This document shows positions 47,910-57,321 of a DNA stretch of 64,000 bases, one piece after another. Where the stretch lies: positions 203,957 through 267,956 of the forward strand of contig NZ_PNYB01000007.1 of the NCBI RefSeq assembly GCF_002879855.1. The letters are read 5' to 3'. A program made the translations under genes and the position numbers. The stretch comes from Trinickia soli (GTDB taxonomy: Bacteria > Pseudomonadota > Gammaproteobacteria > Burkholderiales > Burkholderiaceae). The notes under the pieces are model-generated. The model searched no databases and was not told where the DNA came from. It saw only the letters and a list, made by a program, of their open reading frames with translations. How positions within the stretch are numbered: the stretch's first letter is position 1; each line of letters opens with the position of its first letter.

Positions 47910-48833
47910 TCAAAGCTTGCGCTCCCACGTCTGCGCAATCAGATTGCGTCCGAAGCGTCGCTCCGGCTCTGTCGCGACGCAATCGAACCCCGCTCGCTCG
48001 AATATGCGGCGGCCGTCATTGAGCATGCCGCAGGTGGTCAGCGTAAGCGTCTCGTAGCCGGCGCGTTGAGCAAAGCGGATGCTGTGCGCGACAAGCAGCG
48101 TGCCGATGCCGAAACCGCGCGATTCGGGTTCGACGTAGAGCAGGCGCATTCGCGCCGCCCGCTCTGACAGCGCAGCAACAAACGCTGCGCCCACGATCGA
48201 TTCCTGCTGTTCGGCAATCCAACACACCGCGCGCTCGCGATCATGCTCACGAGCGAATTCGGCGATCTCTTGTGCCGCGAAGGCTTCGAAGCCCATGTCC
48301 GACCCGTACTCGGCGCCGAACAGCAACGCCTGCCGATGGACGAGCCAGCCATAGTCGCCGGGCTTCGGTGCGCGCAGCAGCACGGGAGCACGCGCTTTTG
48401 GGCCGAGCAGGCGCTCGATGATGTGCATCGCATCGATCAGCTGCTCCTGGCCCGCAGCCGACAACGAATCCAATACGCTGCTGACTTCGTCGAGCGCCGC
48501 AACCTCGAGCGGCGCATAGGCCGCGCGACCGGCGGGCGTCATGGTGAGCAGAGACTGGCGGGCGTCGGCTTCCGATTGCCGTCGTGAGATCAACTGGCGC
48601 CGCTCGAAGCTCGTCAACAGGCGGCTCAGGTAACCGCTGTCGAGGCCGAGCGTGCGGCCCAGCTCGGTAGCTGTCGAAGCGGTCCCCAGTGCGAGTTCGC
48701 GCAGGACGCGCACTTCCGTCAAGGAAAACGGACTCTTTTGCAGAAATTCGTGCAGCACGCCGATGTACTGCGTATAGAAGCGATTGAAATGGCGCACCGC
48801 TTCGGCACGGTGCAGCAAAGTGGTGTCTCTCAA
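47910..48833 (-). CDS. MarR regulator fused to GNAT acetyltransferase
   Basis: Fusion of 307 residues: an N-terminal MarR winged helix (about 1-140, GLDSGYLSRLLTSFERRQLI recognition region) and a C-terminal GNAT domain (about 150-307, with the acetyl-CoA loop YVEPESRGFGIGTLL). The start is TTG at 48833: an in-frame stop closes the frame upstream with no ATG or GTG between, and GGAAGAAAGG supplies the ribosome site. It probably represses its own promoter through the dyad at 48866-48880. The acetylated substrate is unknown. It converges on the metQ-like gene. Confidence 0.88.
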   Translation of the reverse strand: MRDTTLLHRAEAVRHFNRFYTQYIGVLHEFLQKSPFSLTEVRVLRELALGTASTATELGRTLGLDSGYLSRLLTSFERRQLISRRQSEADARQSLLTMTPAGRAAYAPLEVAALDEVSSVLDSLSAAGQEQLIDAMHIIERLLGPKARAPVLLRAPKPGDYGWLVHRQALLFGAEYGSDMGFEAFAAQEIAEFAREHDRERAVCWIAEQQESIVGAAFVAALSERAARMRLLYVEPESRGFGIGTLLVAHSIRFAQRAGYETLTLTTCGMLNDGRRIFERAGFDCVATEPERRFGRNLIAQTWERKL

Positions 48834-48865
48834 TGCGGCCTTTCTTCCGGTTTGTCACCGTATCG

Positions 48866-48880
48866 TCTGAATTATTCAGA
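48866..48880. promoter_or_regulatory. Candidate MarR operator
   Basis: TCTGAA-TTA-TTCAGA is a perfect 6-bp dyad 33 bp upstream of the MarR-GNAT start codon, within the size range of MarR sites. Confidence 0.5.
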
Positions 48881-49110
48881 ACTATATGGGATCGCCGTCA
48901 ACAAACAAGTGTTGTTCGTCATCCCAGGTGGTACTAAACAGGTACTTTCGTCTACGCTAATGGCAACGGCGATACCGCTGGCGGCCCTCACCGGTATTCG
49001 CTCCGGGTAAGTCCCAATGCGCCGCAAAGCCCGCCCAAAACCGGGTATGTGCCGCGAAACCCTTGGCACGCAAGGCTTTGCGACGTTTTCGCGCGCGCTC
49101 GTAGCCTGCG

Positions 49111-49138
49111 TTGACTGGTACTATTCTGGTTATATAAT
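49111..49138 (+). promoter_or_regulatory. Sigma-70 promoter of the nag operon
   Basis: TTGACT (49111-49116), a 16-bp spacer and perfect TATAAT (49133-49138). The spacer contains TGGTACTA and CTGGTTA, possible operator half-sites. The implied 5' untranslated region is about 115 nt. Confidence 0.8.
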
Positions 49139-49259
49139 GGGCTCCAATTTGAGAGCCCTCTCACCCGCGGGCGGACGCGGCCGGCAGCAGCGGACGCGAT
49201 GCGCAGAAACGATCGCGCGCCCGGCTCGAGTGCTCGCGTTTTATCGAGATAGCAATCCC

Positions 49260-50363
49260 ATGTTGACTGGAAATATCCTGACGCCCGATGGCTGGATTCG
49301 CGGCACGCTTCATTGCGAAAGCGGGCGCATCACCGCGCTTGAAGGGGGCGCCGTCGATCCTGCGACGAACGGCGACCCTTATATCCTGCCCGGCTTCATC
49401 GACTTGCATGTTCATGGCGGCGGCGGCGCCGATGTGATGGAGGCCGGCGCGGCGATCGAAACGATCGCTCGCACGCACGCGCGCCACGGCACGACGAGTC
49501 TGCTGGCGACGACCATGACGGCGCCCCGGGACGAATTGCTGGCCGTCGTTGCGGGCTTGGGCGAAGTGACGCGCGTGCGCACCCCCGGCGGGGCGCGTGT
49601 GCTCGGCGTCCATTTGGAGGGGCCCTACATCAATCCCGGCAAGCTCGGCGCGCAACCTGACGCGGCCGTTTGCGCCGTGCTCGACGAGGTGCTCAAGTAT
49701 CTGGCGGTTGCGCCGATTCGCATCGTTACGCTCGCGCCCGAGATCACCGGGCACATGGACATCATCTCGGAGCTGGCGGCGCGCGGCGTACGTGTCCAAC
49801 TCGGTCACTCGCTCGCCACCTATGACGATGCCGTGGCCGCACTCAAGCATGGCGCGTGCGGCTTCACGCATTTGTTCAACGCGATGTCGCCCATGCATCA
49901 CCGCAATCCGGGATTGGTCGGCGCAGCGTTCGCCCACGCCGAATTCGCCGAAATCATTCCCGATTTGCTGCACGTTCATCCCGGTGCGATTCGCGCCGCG
50001 TTGCGCGCGATTCCTCGTCTTTACGTCGTGACGGACAGCACATCGGCGACCGGTATGCCCGACGGCGAATACCGCCTCGGCAGCCAGCACGTGACGAAGT
50101 GCCTCGGCGGCGTACGCCTTGCCGACGGCACGCTCGCCGGCAGCACGCTGACGATGGACCAGGCGCTGCGCAATCTCGTGTCGCTGGGGCTGCCGCTCGC
50201 CGATGTCTCGAACCGCATGTCGCGCTACGCCGCGGACTATCTCGGCATCGAAGATCGCGGCCGCCTGACGCGCGGCGCCTGGGCGGACCTTGTCGTGTTC
50301 GAGCGCGACCTGACCTTGGGTGCGACCTATGTCGAAGGGGAACAGATTGTCGAATATGCTTAA
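49260..50363 (+). CDS. nagA: N-acetylglucosamine-6-phosphate deacetylase
   Basis: Amidohydrolase of 367 residues. The metal site begins with the HxH of FIDLHVHGGGGAD, followed by HLEGPYINPGKLGAQ, HLFNAMSPMHHRNPG and the catalytic Asp in YVVTDSTSATGMPDG. It deacetylates GlcNAc-6-phosphate formed by the PTS encoded three genes downstream. The ATG at 49260 begins the conserved region; the frame is open further upstream but without homology. Its stop overlaps the next gene. Confidence 0.95.
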   Translation: MLTGNILTPDGWIRGTLHCESGRITALEGGAVDPATNGDPYILPGFIDLHVHGGGGADVMEAGAAIETIARTHARHGTTSLLATTMTAPRDELLAVVAGLGEVTRVRTPGGARVLGVHLEGPYINPGKLGAQPDAAVCAVLDEVLKYLAVAPIRIVTLAPEITGHMDIISELAARGVRVQLGHSLATYDDAVAALKHGACGFTHLFNAMSPMHHRNPGLVGAAFAHAEFAEIIPDLLHVHPGAIRAALRAIPRLYVVTDSTSATGMPDGEYRLGSQHVTKCLGGVRLADGTLAGSTLTMDQALRNLVSLGLPLADVSNRMSRYAADYLGIEDRGRLTRGAWADLVVFERDLTLGATYVEGEQIVEYA

Positions 50364-51363
50364 AGAGGCGCTCGCCGCGAGCGCCGTCGTCGAGGCGCAG
50401 TGCGCCGACAGCGAGCGCGTCGAGGCGCTCGCGTCGGAGTTGGCGGCCAAGCCGTGTCACGTCGCGTTGACCGTCGCGCGCGGCAGCTCCGACCATGCCG
50501 CAAGTTATTTCGCGAGCCTCGCGATGAGCCGCATCGGCGTACCGGTTGCGTCGTTGCCGATGTCGATCGCGACGTTGCAAGCGGCGCCGCTGCGTGTCGC
50601 GGGCGAGTTGGCCTTCGCATTCTCCCAATCGGGTCGCAGCCCTGATCTCGTCGACACCATGACGGCGCTGCGAGAGGCCGGTGCCTTGACCGTGAGCGCG
50701 GTGAACGCGCCCACCTCGCCGCTCGCCGACGCTTGCGAATGGCAATTGCCGCTTTTGGCCGGTCCGGAACGCTCGGTTGCTGCCACCAAAAGCTACATTG
50801 CCATGCTGTCGCTCTCGGCGCAGCTCGTTGCGTATTGGCAGCGCGATCCGGTGCTGCTCGATGCCCTGCGGGCGCTGCCCGATACGCTGCGCAACGCGGC
50901 GGTCCGCGATTGGTCGCCTGCCGTCGATGCGCTGCGCGGGGTCGAACGCATGATCGTGATCGGTCGCGGCCTGGGACTCGCGATTGCCCAGGAGGCCGCG
51001 CTCAAGCTCAAGGAAACCTCGGGCATTCAGGCCGAGGCGTTTTCAAGTGCCGAGGTGCGCCACGGTCCGATGGAACTGATCGACCGCGATTACCCGTTGC
51101 TCGTGTTCGCACCGCGCGGGCCCGAGCAGGCGGGGCTGATCCGGCTTGCCGCCGATATGCGCACGCGCGGCGCGCGCGTGCTGCTGGCGGCGCCCGATGA
51201 CATTCACGACGCGCAGCTACCGCTCGCGACCAGCCGCCACGCGGCGCTCGATCCGATCGCTGCGATCCAAACCTTCTATGTGATGGCGGCCGAACTCGCG
51301 GCCGCCCGTGGACGCGATCCCGATGCGCCGCGCCACTTGAACAAGATCACCGAAACCCACTGA
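50356..51363 (+). CDS. nagB: SIS-domain glucosamine-6-phosphate deaminase (NagB-II type)
   Basis: Protein of 335 residues with two SIS domains (about 25-165 and 195-325), resembling the C-terminal half of GlmS without the glutaminase domain. LTVARGSSDHAASYFA and EVRHGPMELIDRDYPLLVF are typical of NagB-II/AgaS deaminases. It converts glucosamine-6-phosphate to fructose-6-phosphate. The ATG at 50356 overlaps the nagA stop by 8 bp; ATG 50329 is an alternative. It is unrelated to E. coli NagB in fold. Confidence 0.9.
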   Translation: MLKEALAASAVVEAQCADSERVEALASELAAKPCHVALTVARGSSDHAASYFASLAMSRIGVPVASLPMSIATLQAAPLRVAGELAFAFSQSGRSPDLVDTMTALREAGALTVSAVNAPTSPLADACEWQLPLLAGPERSVAATKSYIAMLSLSAQLVAYWQRDPVLLDALRALPDTLRNAAVRDWSPAVDALRGVERMIVIGRGLGLAIAQEAALKLKETSGIQAEAFSSAEVRHGPMELIDRDYPLLVFAPRGPEQAGLIRLAADMRTRGARVLLAAPDDIHDAQLPLATSRHAALDPIAAIQTFYVMAAELAAARGRDPDAPRHLNKITETH

Positions 51364-51403
51364 GCGAGAGATGCGGATGGAACGTGCTGAGGAGTCCCGA
51401 TTA

Positions 51404-53953
51404 ATGAATCAATCCCCGGACAAGGTGGTTCTGCTCGCGCCGCTGACCGGGCCCGTGGTGCCGCTTGCCGACGTGCCCGATCCTGTGTTCGCCGGCGGCA
51501 TGTTTGGCGACGGCGTCGCCATCGATCCGCTCGAAGGGCGTTTGGTCGCGCCCTGCGACGGCGAGGTTACGCACCTGGCGCGCACGGGCCATGCGGTCAC
51601 GCTGCAGACGGCCGAGGGCGTCGAGATCCTGCTTCATATCGGCATCGACACGGTGGCGCTGGGCGGCGAAGGCTTCACCGCGCACGTCGTGCAGGGCGCG
51701 CAGGTGAAGGCGGGCGACCTTCTCATCGAGTTCGAGCAAGATGCGATCGTGACCAAAGCGCCGAGCCTCGTCTCGGTCATCGCAATCGCCAATTCCGATA
51801 TGTTCGACGTGATCGAGCGCGCGTCGGGACGCGTGACGGCGGGGGTGAGTCCGTTGCTCGCATTGCGCGTCAAAGGCGGGGGCGCGCCGGAGCAGACGGC
51901 GCAGACGGGCGACGTCACCGTGCAGGCGCGCCGTTCGATCACGCTCGTGCAGGCTGGCGGGCTGCATGCTCGCCCGGCAGCGCGCGCGAGAGAAGCCGTG
52001 CGTGGGCTGGAGGCGCACGTCGAAGTGCATCACGATGGCCGACGAGCGAATGTCGAGAGCGTCGTTAGCTTGATCGGGCTCGGCGCGGGACAGGGAGCGA
52101 CGGTCGAGCTCGTCGGCACGGGCCGCCATGCCGCGCTGGCGGTTGACGAGGTCGCACGCGAACTGCTGCGCGAAGTGCATGGCGAACTCGAGGAAGCGCG
52201 CGCTCGCGCGGGCTCGGTTGCGCCGACCCGGCCCGCGCGGCCGGGGCCGCTCGATCCGAATACGCTCGCGGGCGTGTGCGCGGCGCCCGGCATCGCTGTC
52301 GGCAAGCTCGTGCGTTGGGATGACACCGACCTCGATCCAGCCGAGCTCGCCACCGGCACGCCTGCCGCCGAGAGCCGTTCGCTCGATCGCGCGCTCGCCA
52401 CCGTCGATCAAGAGCTCAACACCACCGTGCGCGATGCGTCACAGCGCGGTGCTGTCGGCGAAGCAGGCATTTTCGCGGTCCATCGCGTCTTGCTCGAAGA
52501 TCCGACGCTTGTCGATGCGGCCCGCGATCTCATCAGCCTGGGTAAAAGCGCGGGATTCGCCTGGCGCGAAGCGATCCGCGCGCAAATCGCCGTGCTCGAG
52601 CATGTCGAAGACATGTTGCTCGCCGAACGCGCCGCCGATCTGCGCGACATCGAAAAGCGCGTGCTGCGCGCGCTCGGGCTGACCAATCCGGCGGCCCGTG
52701 AGCTGCCTGAGGACGCGGTGTTGGCTGCGGGTGAATTTACGCCGTCGGATCTTTCCTCGCTCGATCGCAGGCGAGTAAGTGCGCTCGTGATGGCGGGCGG
52801 CGGCGCGACCTCTCATGCGGCGATCATCGCGCGCCAACTGGGTATCCCGGCGCTCGTTGCCGTCGGCGACGCGTTGCACGCGATTCCCGAGGGGACGCAA
52901 GTCGTCGTCGATGCGAGTGCGGGCCGGCTCGAATACGCCCCCACGGAACTGGACGTCGAGCGCGCCCGGCTCGAGCGCCAGCGCCAGGCCGGCGTGCGCG
53001 AAGCCAATCGCCGCACATCCCGACAGGCGGCGACGACGCGCGACGGCCGCGCGATTGAAGTCGCGGCCAATATCGCGACGATCGACGATGCGCGGACAGC
53101 GCTCGATAACGGCGCCGACGCCGTGGGGCTGCTGCGCACAGAGCTGCTTTTCATCCATCGCGAATCGGCGCCGAACGCCGACGAACACCGACAAAGTTAT
53201 CAATCGATCGTCGACGCGTTGCAAGGACGCGCAGCCATCATCCGGACGCTTGACGTCGGCGCGGACAAGGAGGTGCCGTATCTGACATTGCCGCCGGAAA
53301 CAAACCCCGCGCTCGGCCTGCGCGGCATTCGGCTTGCCCAGGTGCGCCCCGATCTGCTCGACGACCAACTGCGCGGGCTCATTGCCGTGCAGCCCTACGG
53401 CTCGGTGCGCATCCTGCTGCCGATGGTGACCGATGCCGTCGAACTCGTGCGTGTGCGCAAGCGTATCGACGAACTTGCGCGCGGCCTGGGCCGTATCGAT
53501 CCAATCGAGGTCGGCGTCATGATCGAAGTGCCGTCGGCGGCCTTGCTTGCCGATCAGCTCGCTCGTCATGCCGATTTCCTTTCGATCGGCACGAACGATC
53601 TGACGCAGTACACGCTTGCAATGGACCGGTGCCAAGCCGATCTTGCCGCGCAGGCCGATGGCCTGCACCCGGCCGTGCTGCGCTTGATCGATCAGACGAC
53701 CAAAGGCGCGGCCAAGCACGGCAAGTGGGTGGGCGTATGCGGCGCGTTGGCTGGCGACCCCGTGGCCGTGCCGCTGCTGGTGGGCCTGGGCGTCACGGAG
53801 CTTTCGGTGGACCCTGTGGCCGTGCCGGGCATCAAGGCGCGCGTGCGCACCCTCGATTATCAGTTGTGCCGTCAGCGCGCGAGCGATTTGCTTGCGCTCG
53901 ATTCGGCGCAGGCGGTAAGGGCAGCAAGCCGCGAAATCTGGGCAATCGATTAG
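51404..53953 (+). CDS. nagF: Multiphosphoryl transfer protein (EIIA-Glc/HPr/EI fusion)
   Basis: Fused PTS protein of 849 residues: glucose-type EIIA (about 20-145, phospho-His78 in LLHIGIDTV), an HPr domain (about 170-265, His188 in GGLHARPAAR) and enzyme I (about 285-849, His471 in GGGATSHAAIIAR, Cys779 in VCGALAGD). The polypeptide carries the whole phosphorelay from PEP to the IIB domain of NagE, independent of the ptsH-ptsI genes at 25 kb. A TGAGGAG ribosome site supports the ATG at 51404. Confidence 0.95.
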   Translation: MNQSPDKVVLLAPLTGPVVPLADVPDPVFAGGMFGDGVAIDPLEGRLVAPCDGEVTHLARTGHAVTLQTAEGVEILLHIGIDTVALGGEGFTAHVVQGAQVKAGDLLIEFEQDAIVTKAPSLVSVIAIANSDMFDVIERASGRVTAGVSPLLALRVKGGGAPEQTAQTGDVTVQARRSITLVQAGGLHARPAARAREAVRGLEAHVEVHHDGRRANVESVVSLIGLGAGQGATVELVGTGRHAALAVDEVARELLREVHGELEEARARAGSVAPTRPARPGPLDPNTLAGVCAAPGIAVGKLVRWDDTDLDPAELATGTPAAESRSLDRALATVDQELNTTVRDASQRGAVGEAGIFAVHRVLLEDPTLVDAARDLISLGKSAGFAWREAIRAQIAVLEHVEDMLLAERAADLRDIEKRVLRALGLTNPAARELPEDAVLAAGEFTPSDLSSLDRRRVSALVMAGGGATSHAAIIARQLGIPALVAVGDALHAIPEGTQVVVDASAGRLEYAPTELDVERARLERQRQAGVREANRRTSRQAATTRDGRAIEVAANIATIDDARTALDNGADAVGLLRTELLFIHRESAPNADEHRQSYQSIVDALQGRAAIIRTLDVGADKEVPYLTLPPETNPALGLRGIRLAQVRPDLLDDQLRGLIAVQPYGSVRILLPMVTDAVELVRVRKRIDELARGLGRIDPIEVGVMIEVPSAALLADQLARHADFLSIGTNDLTQYTLAMDRCQADLAAQADGLHPAVLRLIDQTTKGAAKHGKWVGVCGALAGDPVAVPLLVGLGVTELSVDPVAVPGIKARVRTLDYQLCRQRASDLLALDSAQAVRAASREIWAID

Positions 53954-54084
53954 GAATCCTAATTAATGGGATTTAATTAATCCGATAGCGGAAATCGCGA
54001 AAGAAGGTAGACGATAGGCGATAGATAGAAGTCGCAAGACGATATGAAGCATCAACGACGAGACAGACCAACCTGGAGGATTCA

Positions 54085-55842
54085 ATGGATGCGAACCCAT
54101 TTCTAAAGGTGCAGCGCCTAGGGCGGGCGCTGATGCTGCCGATTGCGGTATTGCCGGTTGCGGGCATCTTGCTGCGGCTCGGTCAGGCCGACGTATTCAA
54201 CATCAAGTTGATCGCCGACGCAGGCGGCACGATCTTCGACAACTTGCCGTTGCTGTTTGCCATCGGCGTAGCGGTGGGTTTCGCAAAGGACAATAACGGC
54301 GTAGCGGCGCTTGCCGGCGCGATCGGCTATCTGATCGAAATCGCCGTGATGAAGGATATCAACGACAAGCTCAACATGGGGGTGCTCTCGGGCATCATCG
54401 CGGGCGTCGTTGCGGGGCTGCTCTACAACCGCTACAAGGACATCAAGCTGCCCGACTACCTCGCGTTCTTCGGGGGCAAGCGCTTCGTGCCGATTGTCAC
54501 AGGGCTGGTCTGCGTGGTGCTGGGCATTGTCTTCGGATATGTCTGGCAGCCCGTGCAACTGGCGATCGACGCGACGGGTCACTGGCTGACGACGGCCGGT
54601 GCGATCGGCGTGTTCGTCTACGGGACGTTGAACCGGTTGCTGCTCGTCACGGGCCTGCATCACATCATCAACTCGCTCGCCTGGTTCGTCTTCGGGACAT
54701 TCACGCCGCCGGGCGGCGGTGCCGCGGTCACGGGCGACCTGCACCGCTTCTTCGCGGGCGACCCCACTGCGGGCGGCTTCATGACGGGCTTCTTCCCGAT
54801 CATGATGTTCGGTTTGCCGGCCGCTTGTCTGGCGATGTTCCATGAAGCACCGAAGGAGCGCCGCGCATTGGTGGGCGGCTTGCTGTTCTCGATGGCGCTC
54901 ACCTCGTTCCTGACGGGCGTGACCGAGCCGGTCGAATTCAGCTTCATGTTTCTCGCTCCCGTGCTCTACGTGATCCATGCGGTGCTGACAGGGCTTTCAC
55001 TGGCCATCTGCCAAGCACTTGGCGTGCATCTGGGCTTCACGTTCTCGGCGGGAGCAATCGACTACGTGCTCAACTACGGCCTGTCGACGAAGGGTTGGCT
55101 CGCGATTCCGATTGGTCTCGTGTACGCGGTCGTGTATTACGGGTTGTTCCGCTTCTTCATCCGCAAATTCAATATGGCCACGCCGGGCCGCGAGCCGGCG
55201 ACGACCGATGCGCAAGGGGAGTCGTTTAACGAAGGCGGCTTCGTTGCGCCTGTCGCGGGTGCGGCCGCGTCGCGTGCCGACCGTTACATCGCCGCGTTGG
55301 GCGGTGCGCAGAACCTGACGCTCGTCGATGCCTGCACGACGCGGCTGCGTCTGTCGGTTGCCGATTCGGGCAAGATTTCCGAGCCTGCCCTCAAGGCGGC
55401 CGGCGCGCGCGGGGTGCTCAAGCGCGACGCGCACAATGTGCAAGTGGTGATCGGGCCCGAAGCGGATTTGATCGCCGATGAAATGCGAGCGGTGATTGCC
55501 GGTGGGGCTGTCGGTGCCGCCAAGCCCGCTGCTGCGGCCGCGGCTTCATCGAAGGTGGCGGATGGCCAGGCAGGGCCGCTCGACCCGGATCCGCTGCGTT
55601 GGCTCGCCGTGTTCGGTGGTGCGACGAACGTCGCGGCGCTCGATGCCGTGGCGGCGACGCGGTTGCGTGTGGTCCTGCGCGATCCGTCGGCCGTCGATCG
55701 CCAGCGGCTCGGTGCGCTCGACGTAGCCTGGGTATCGGCCGATACGTTCCACATCGTCTGTGGTGCGGCTGCGCAGCGCTATGCCGAGTTGCTGGCGACG
55801 AGGCTGCCGGCTTCGGGTGGCCCTTCGCCACAGCCGGTCTGA
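54085..55842 (+). CDS. nagE: PTS N-acetylglucosamine transporter IICB
   Basis: PTS permease of 585 residues: a IIC membrane domain of about 10 helices (1-365, with GLHHIINS and GVTEPVEFSFMF motifs), then IIB with phospho-Cys417 (VDACTTRLRLS), then a second IIB-like domain (about 495-580) where the same motif reads DAVAATRLRV and lacks the Cys. It imports and phosphorylates GlcNAc. The TGGAGGA ribosome site is strong. It is the last gene of the nag operon, with its missing EIIA supplied by nagF. Confidence 0.94.
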   Translation: MDANPFLKVQRLGRALMLPIAVLPVAGILLRLGQADVFNIKLIADAGGTIFDNLPLLFAIGVAVGFAKDNNGVAALAGAIGYLIEIAVMKDINDKLNMGVLSGIIAGVVAGLLYNRYKDIKLPDYLAFFGGKRFVPIVTGLVCVVLGIVFGYVWQPVQLAIDATGHWLTTAGAIGVFVYGTLNRLLLVTGLHHIINSLAWFVFGTFTPPGGGAAVTGDLHRFFAGDPTAGGFMTGFFPIMMFGLPAACLAMFHEAPKERRALVGGLLFSMALTSFLTGVTEPVEFSFMFLAPVLYVIHAVLTGLSLAICQALGVHLGFTFSAGAIDYVLNYGLSTKGWLAIPIGLVYAVVYYGLFRFFIRKFNMATPGREPATTDAQGESFNEGGFVAPVAGAAASRADRYIAALGGAQNLTLVDACTTRLRLSVADSGKISEPALKAAGARGVLKRDAHNVQVVIGPEADLIADEMRAVIAGGAVGAAKPAAAAAASSKVADGQAGPLDPDPLRWLAVFGGATNVAALDAVAATRLRVVLRDPSAVDRQRLGALDVAWVSADTFHIVCGAAAQRYAELLATRLPASGGPSPQPV

Positions 55843-55942
55843 CACGTATGACGCGGCCCCGCATGCGGGGCCGCGAGCGGTGGAAGGAAACGGCGCCCAC
55901 GGCGCCGTTTTTGCTGTTCGCCCTGGTCGGAGCCCGTGACGC

Positions 55943-56056
55943 TTAGCGCTTGGCCGCGACGCGCGCCGTTTCCATCCTCGATTCGAGCCACATCGCGTTG
56001 ATGATGCCGAAGCCGAGTGCGACGCCGATGCCGAGAATCCAACTGAAGTACCACAT
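55943..56056 (-). CDS. cydX: Cytochrome bd oxidase small subunit CydX
   Basis: A 37-residue protein: MWYFSWILGIGVALGFGI begins a single transmembrane helix, followed by NAMWLE and a basic tail. The Trp-Tyr-Phe-Ser-Trp-Ile-Leu-Gly start and the helix with a conserved Glu are diagnostic of CydX, which stabilises the heme groups of cytochrome bd. An AGGAG ribosome site lies upstream. It is the last gene of the leftward cyd operon, 88 bp after cydB. Confidence 0.93.
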   Translation of the reverse strand: MWYFSWILGIGVALGFGIINAMWLESRMETARVAAKR

Positions 56057-56144
56057 GGTTCGTTCTCCTAAGTAAAATCCGCTTCCACCGATGCCCACCG
56101 GCCGGCGCCGAGCCGGCACTCAAGCGCGGGCGGCACCGATCGCC

Positions 56145-57281
56145 TCAATACATCGAATGGCGGTTCTGTTCGAGTGCCGTTTGCGTCACCTTCCCGCGCA
56201 TGACGCGATAGACCCAGCCCGTATAGACGAGCACGATCGGCAGGAAGACGATGACGGCCACCAGCATGATCTCGAGCGTGAGCCGGCTCGAGGTCGAGTC
56301 CCATACGGTCAGGCTGCTTTTCGCATCGAGCGAGGACGGCATGATGAACGGGAACATCGAAAAGCCCGCGGTCAGGATGATCCCGACGATCATCACGCCC
56401 GTCGCGATGAAGGCGGTCTTTTCGAAGCGCGAGCGCGCGACGGCGAAGGCGACGATACCGCCCACGAAGCCGAGCGCCGGCGCAACGATCATCCACGGAA
56501 AGCGCTCATAGTTCGCAAGCCAGAGCCCTTTGCCGGCCTCGACAGTCTTGAGCAGCGGGTTGGCGACCGCGTCGAGCGGCGGCGCGCTTTCGATCCGAAA
56601 GCCCGTGATCGTCGTGGCCACGAGCGCCCCCGCCAGCGCAAACGTCAGTAGCGCCACCGTCGTCGCCGCGCGCAGCGCGAGGCAGGCGCGCGCTGCGATG
56701 ACGCCGTCGGTCTTCATCTTCACAAACGCCGCGCCGTGCGCGACGAGCATCGACAGGCTCACACAACCGGTCAGGAGCGCGAACGGATTGAGCAGGGCGA
56801 AGAACGAGCCGTGATACGTCACGCGCATGTCGGTATCGAATGCGAACGGCGCGCCTTGCAGCAGATTGCCGAACGCGACGCCGAACACGAGGGCGGGGAC
56901 GAAGCCGCCCGCGAACAGCGCCCAGTCCCAGGCGCAGCGCCAGCGCGGATCGGCGCGCTTGCCGCGATAGTCGAAGCCGACCGGGCGGAAGAACAACGCA
57001 AACAGCACGAGCAGCATCGCGAAGTAGAAGCCCGAGAACGAGGCCGCGTAGACGAGCGGCCAACTGGCGAACATCGCGCCGCCAGCGGTGATGAGCCAGA
57101 CCTGATTGCCTTCCCAGGTCGCGCCGACGGTATTGACGACGATGCGCCGTTCGTCGTCGGTCTTGCCGACGAACGGCAGCAGGATGGCCGTGCCCATGTC
57201 GAAGCCGTCGGTCAGCGCGAAGCCGATCAGCAGCGTGCCGATGAGCGCCCACCAGATTACTTTCAGTAGTGCGTAGTCCAT
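56145..57281 (-). CDS. cydB: Cytochrome bd ubiquinol oxidase subunit II
   Basis: Membrane subunit of 378 residues with eight to nine helices; [12 protein letters not shown] and [18 protein letters not shown] are family signatures. It pairs with CydA and houses part of the quinol oxidase structure. The ATG at 57281 has AAGGACC upstream and follows cydA by 40 bp; an in-frame ATG 66 bp earlier overlaps cydA and lacks homology. Confidence 0.96.
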   Translation of the reverse strand: MDYALLKVIWWALIGTLLIGFALTDGFDMGTAILLPFVGKTDDERRIVVNTVGATWEGNQVWLITAGGAMFASWPLVYAASFSGFYFAMLLVLFALFFRPVGFDYRGKRADPRWRCAWDWALFAGGFVPALVFGVAFGNLLQGAPFAFDTDMRVTYHGSFFALLNPFALLTGCVSLSMLVAHGAAFVKMKTDGVIAARACLALRAATTVALLTFALAGALVATTITGFRIESAPPLDAVANPLLKTVEAGKGLWLANYERFPWMIVAPALGFVGGIVAFAVARSRFEKTAFIATGVMIVGIILTAGFSMFPFIMPSSLDAKSSLTVWDSTSSRLTLEIMLVAVIVFLPIVLVYTGWVYRVMRGKVTQTALEQNRHSMY

Positions 57282-57321
57282 GATGGTCCTTTGATCGTTC
57301 GATGGCAGGGATGCGGATGGC

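Larger units (their letters stand above)
48834..49259. other. Divergent control region marR-gnat / nagA
   Basis: A 426-bp gap. It contains the dyad next to the MarR-GNAT start, the nagA promoter and two TGGTACTA repeats (48929-48936, 49116-49123). No gene for a GntR-type NagR regulator is present here. Open frames in the gap show no family similarity I can recognise. Confidence 0.55.

Noticed and set aside
48738..49010. 90-residue rightward frame between MarR-GNAT and nagA
   Set aside because: Begins inside the MarR-GNAT gene and has no ribosome site or recognisable domain.
53954..54084. AT-rich repeats TAATTAAT and GGATT-N5-AATCC between nagF and nagE as an operator
   Set aside because: Short, imperfect and inside an operon; no independent promoter features.
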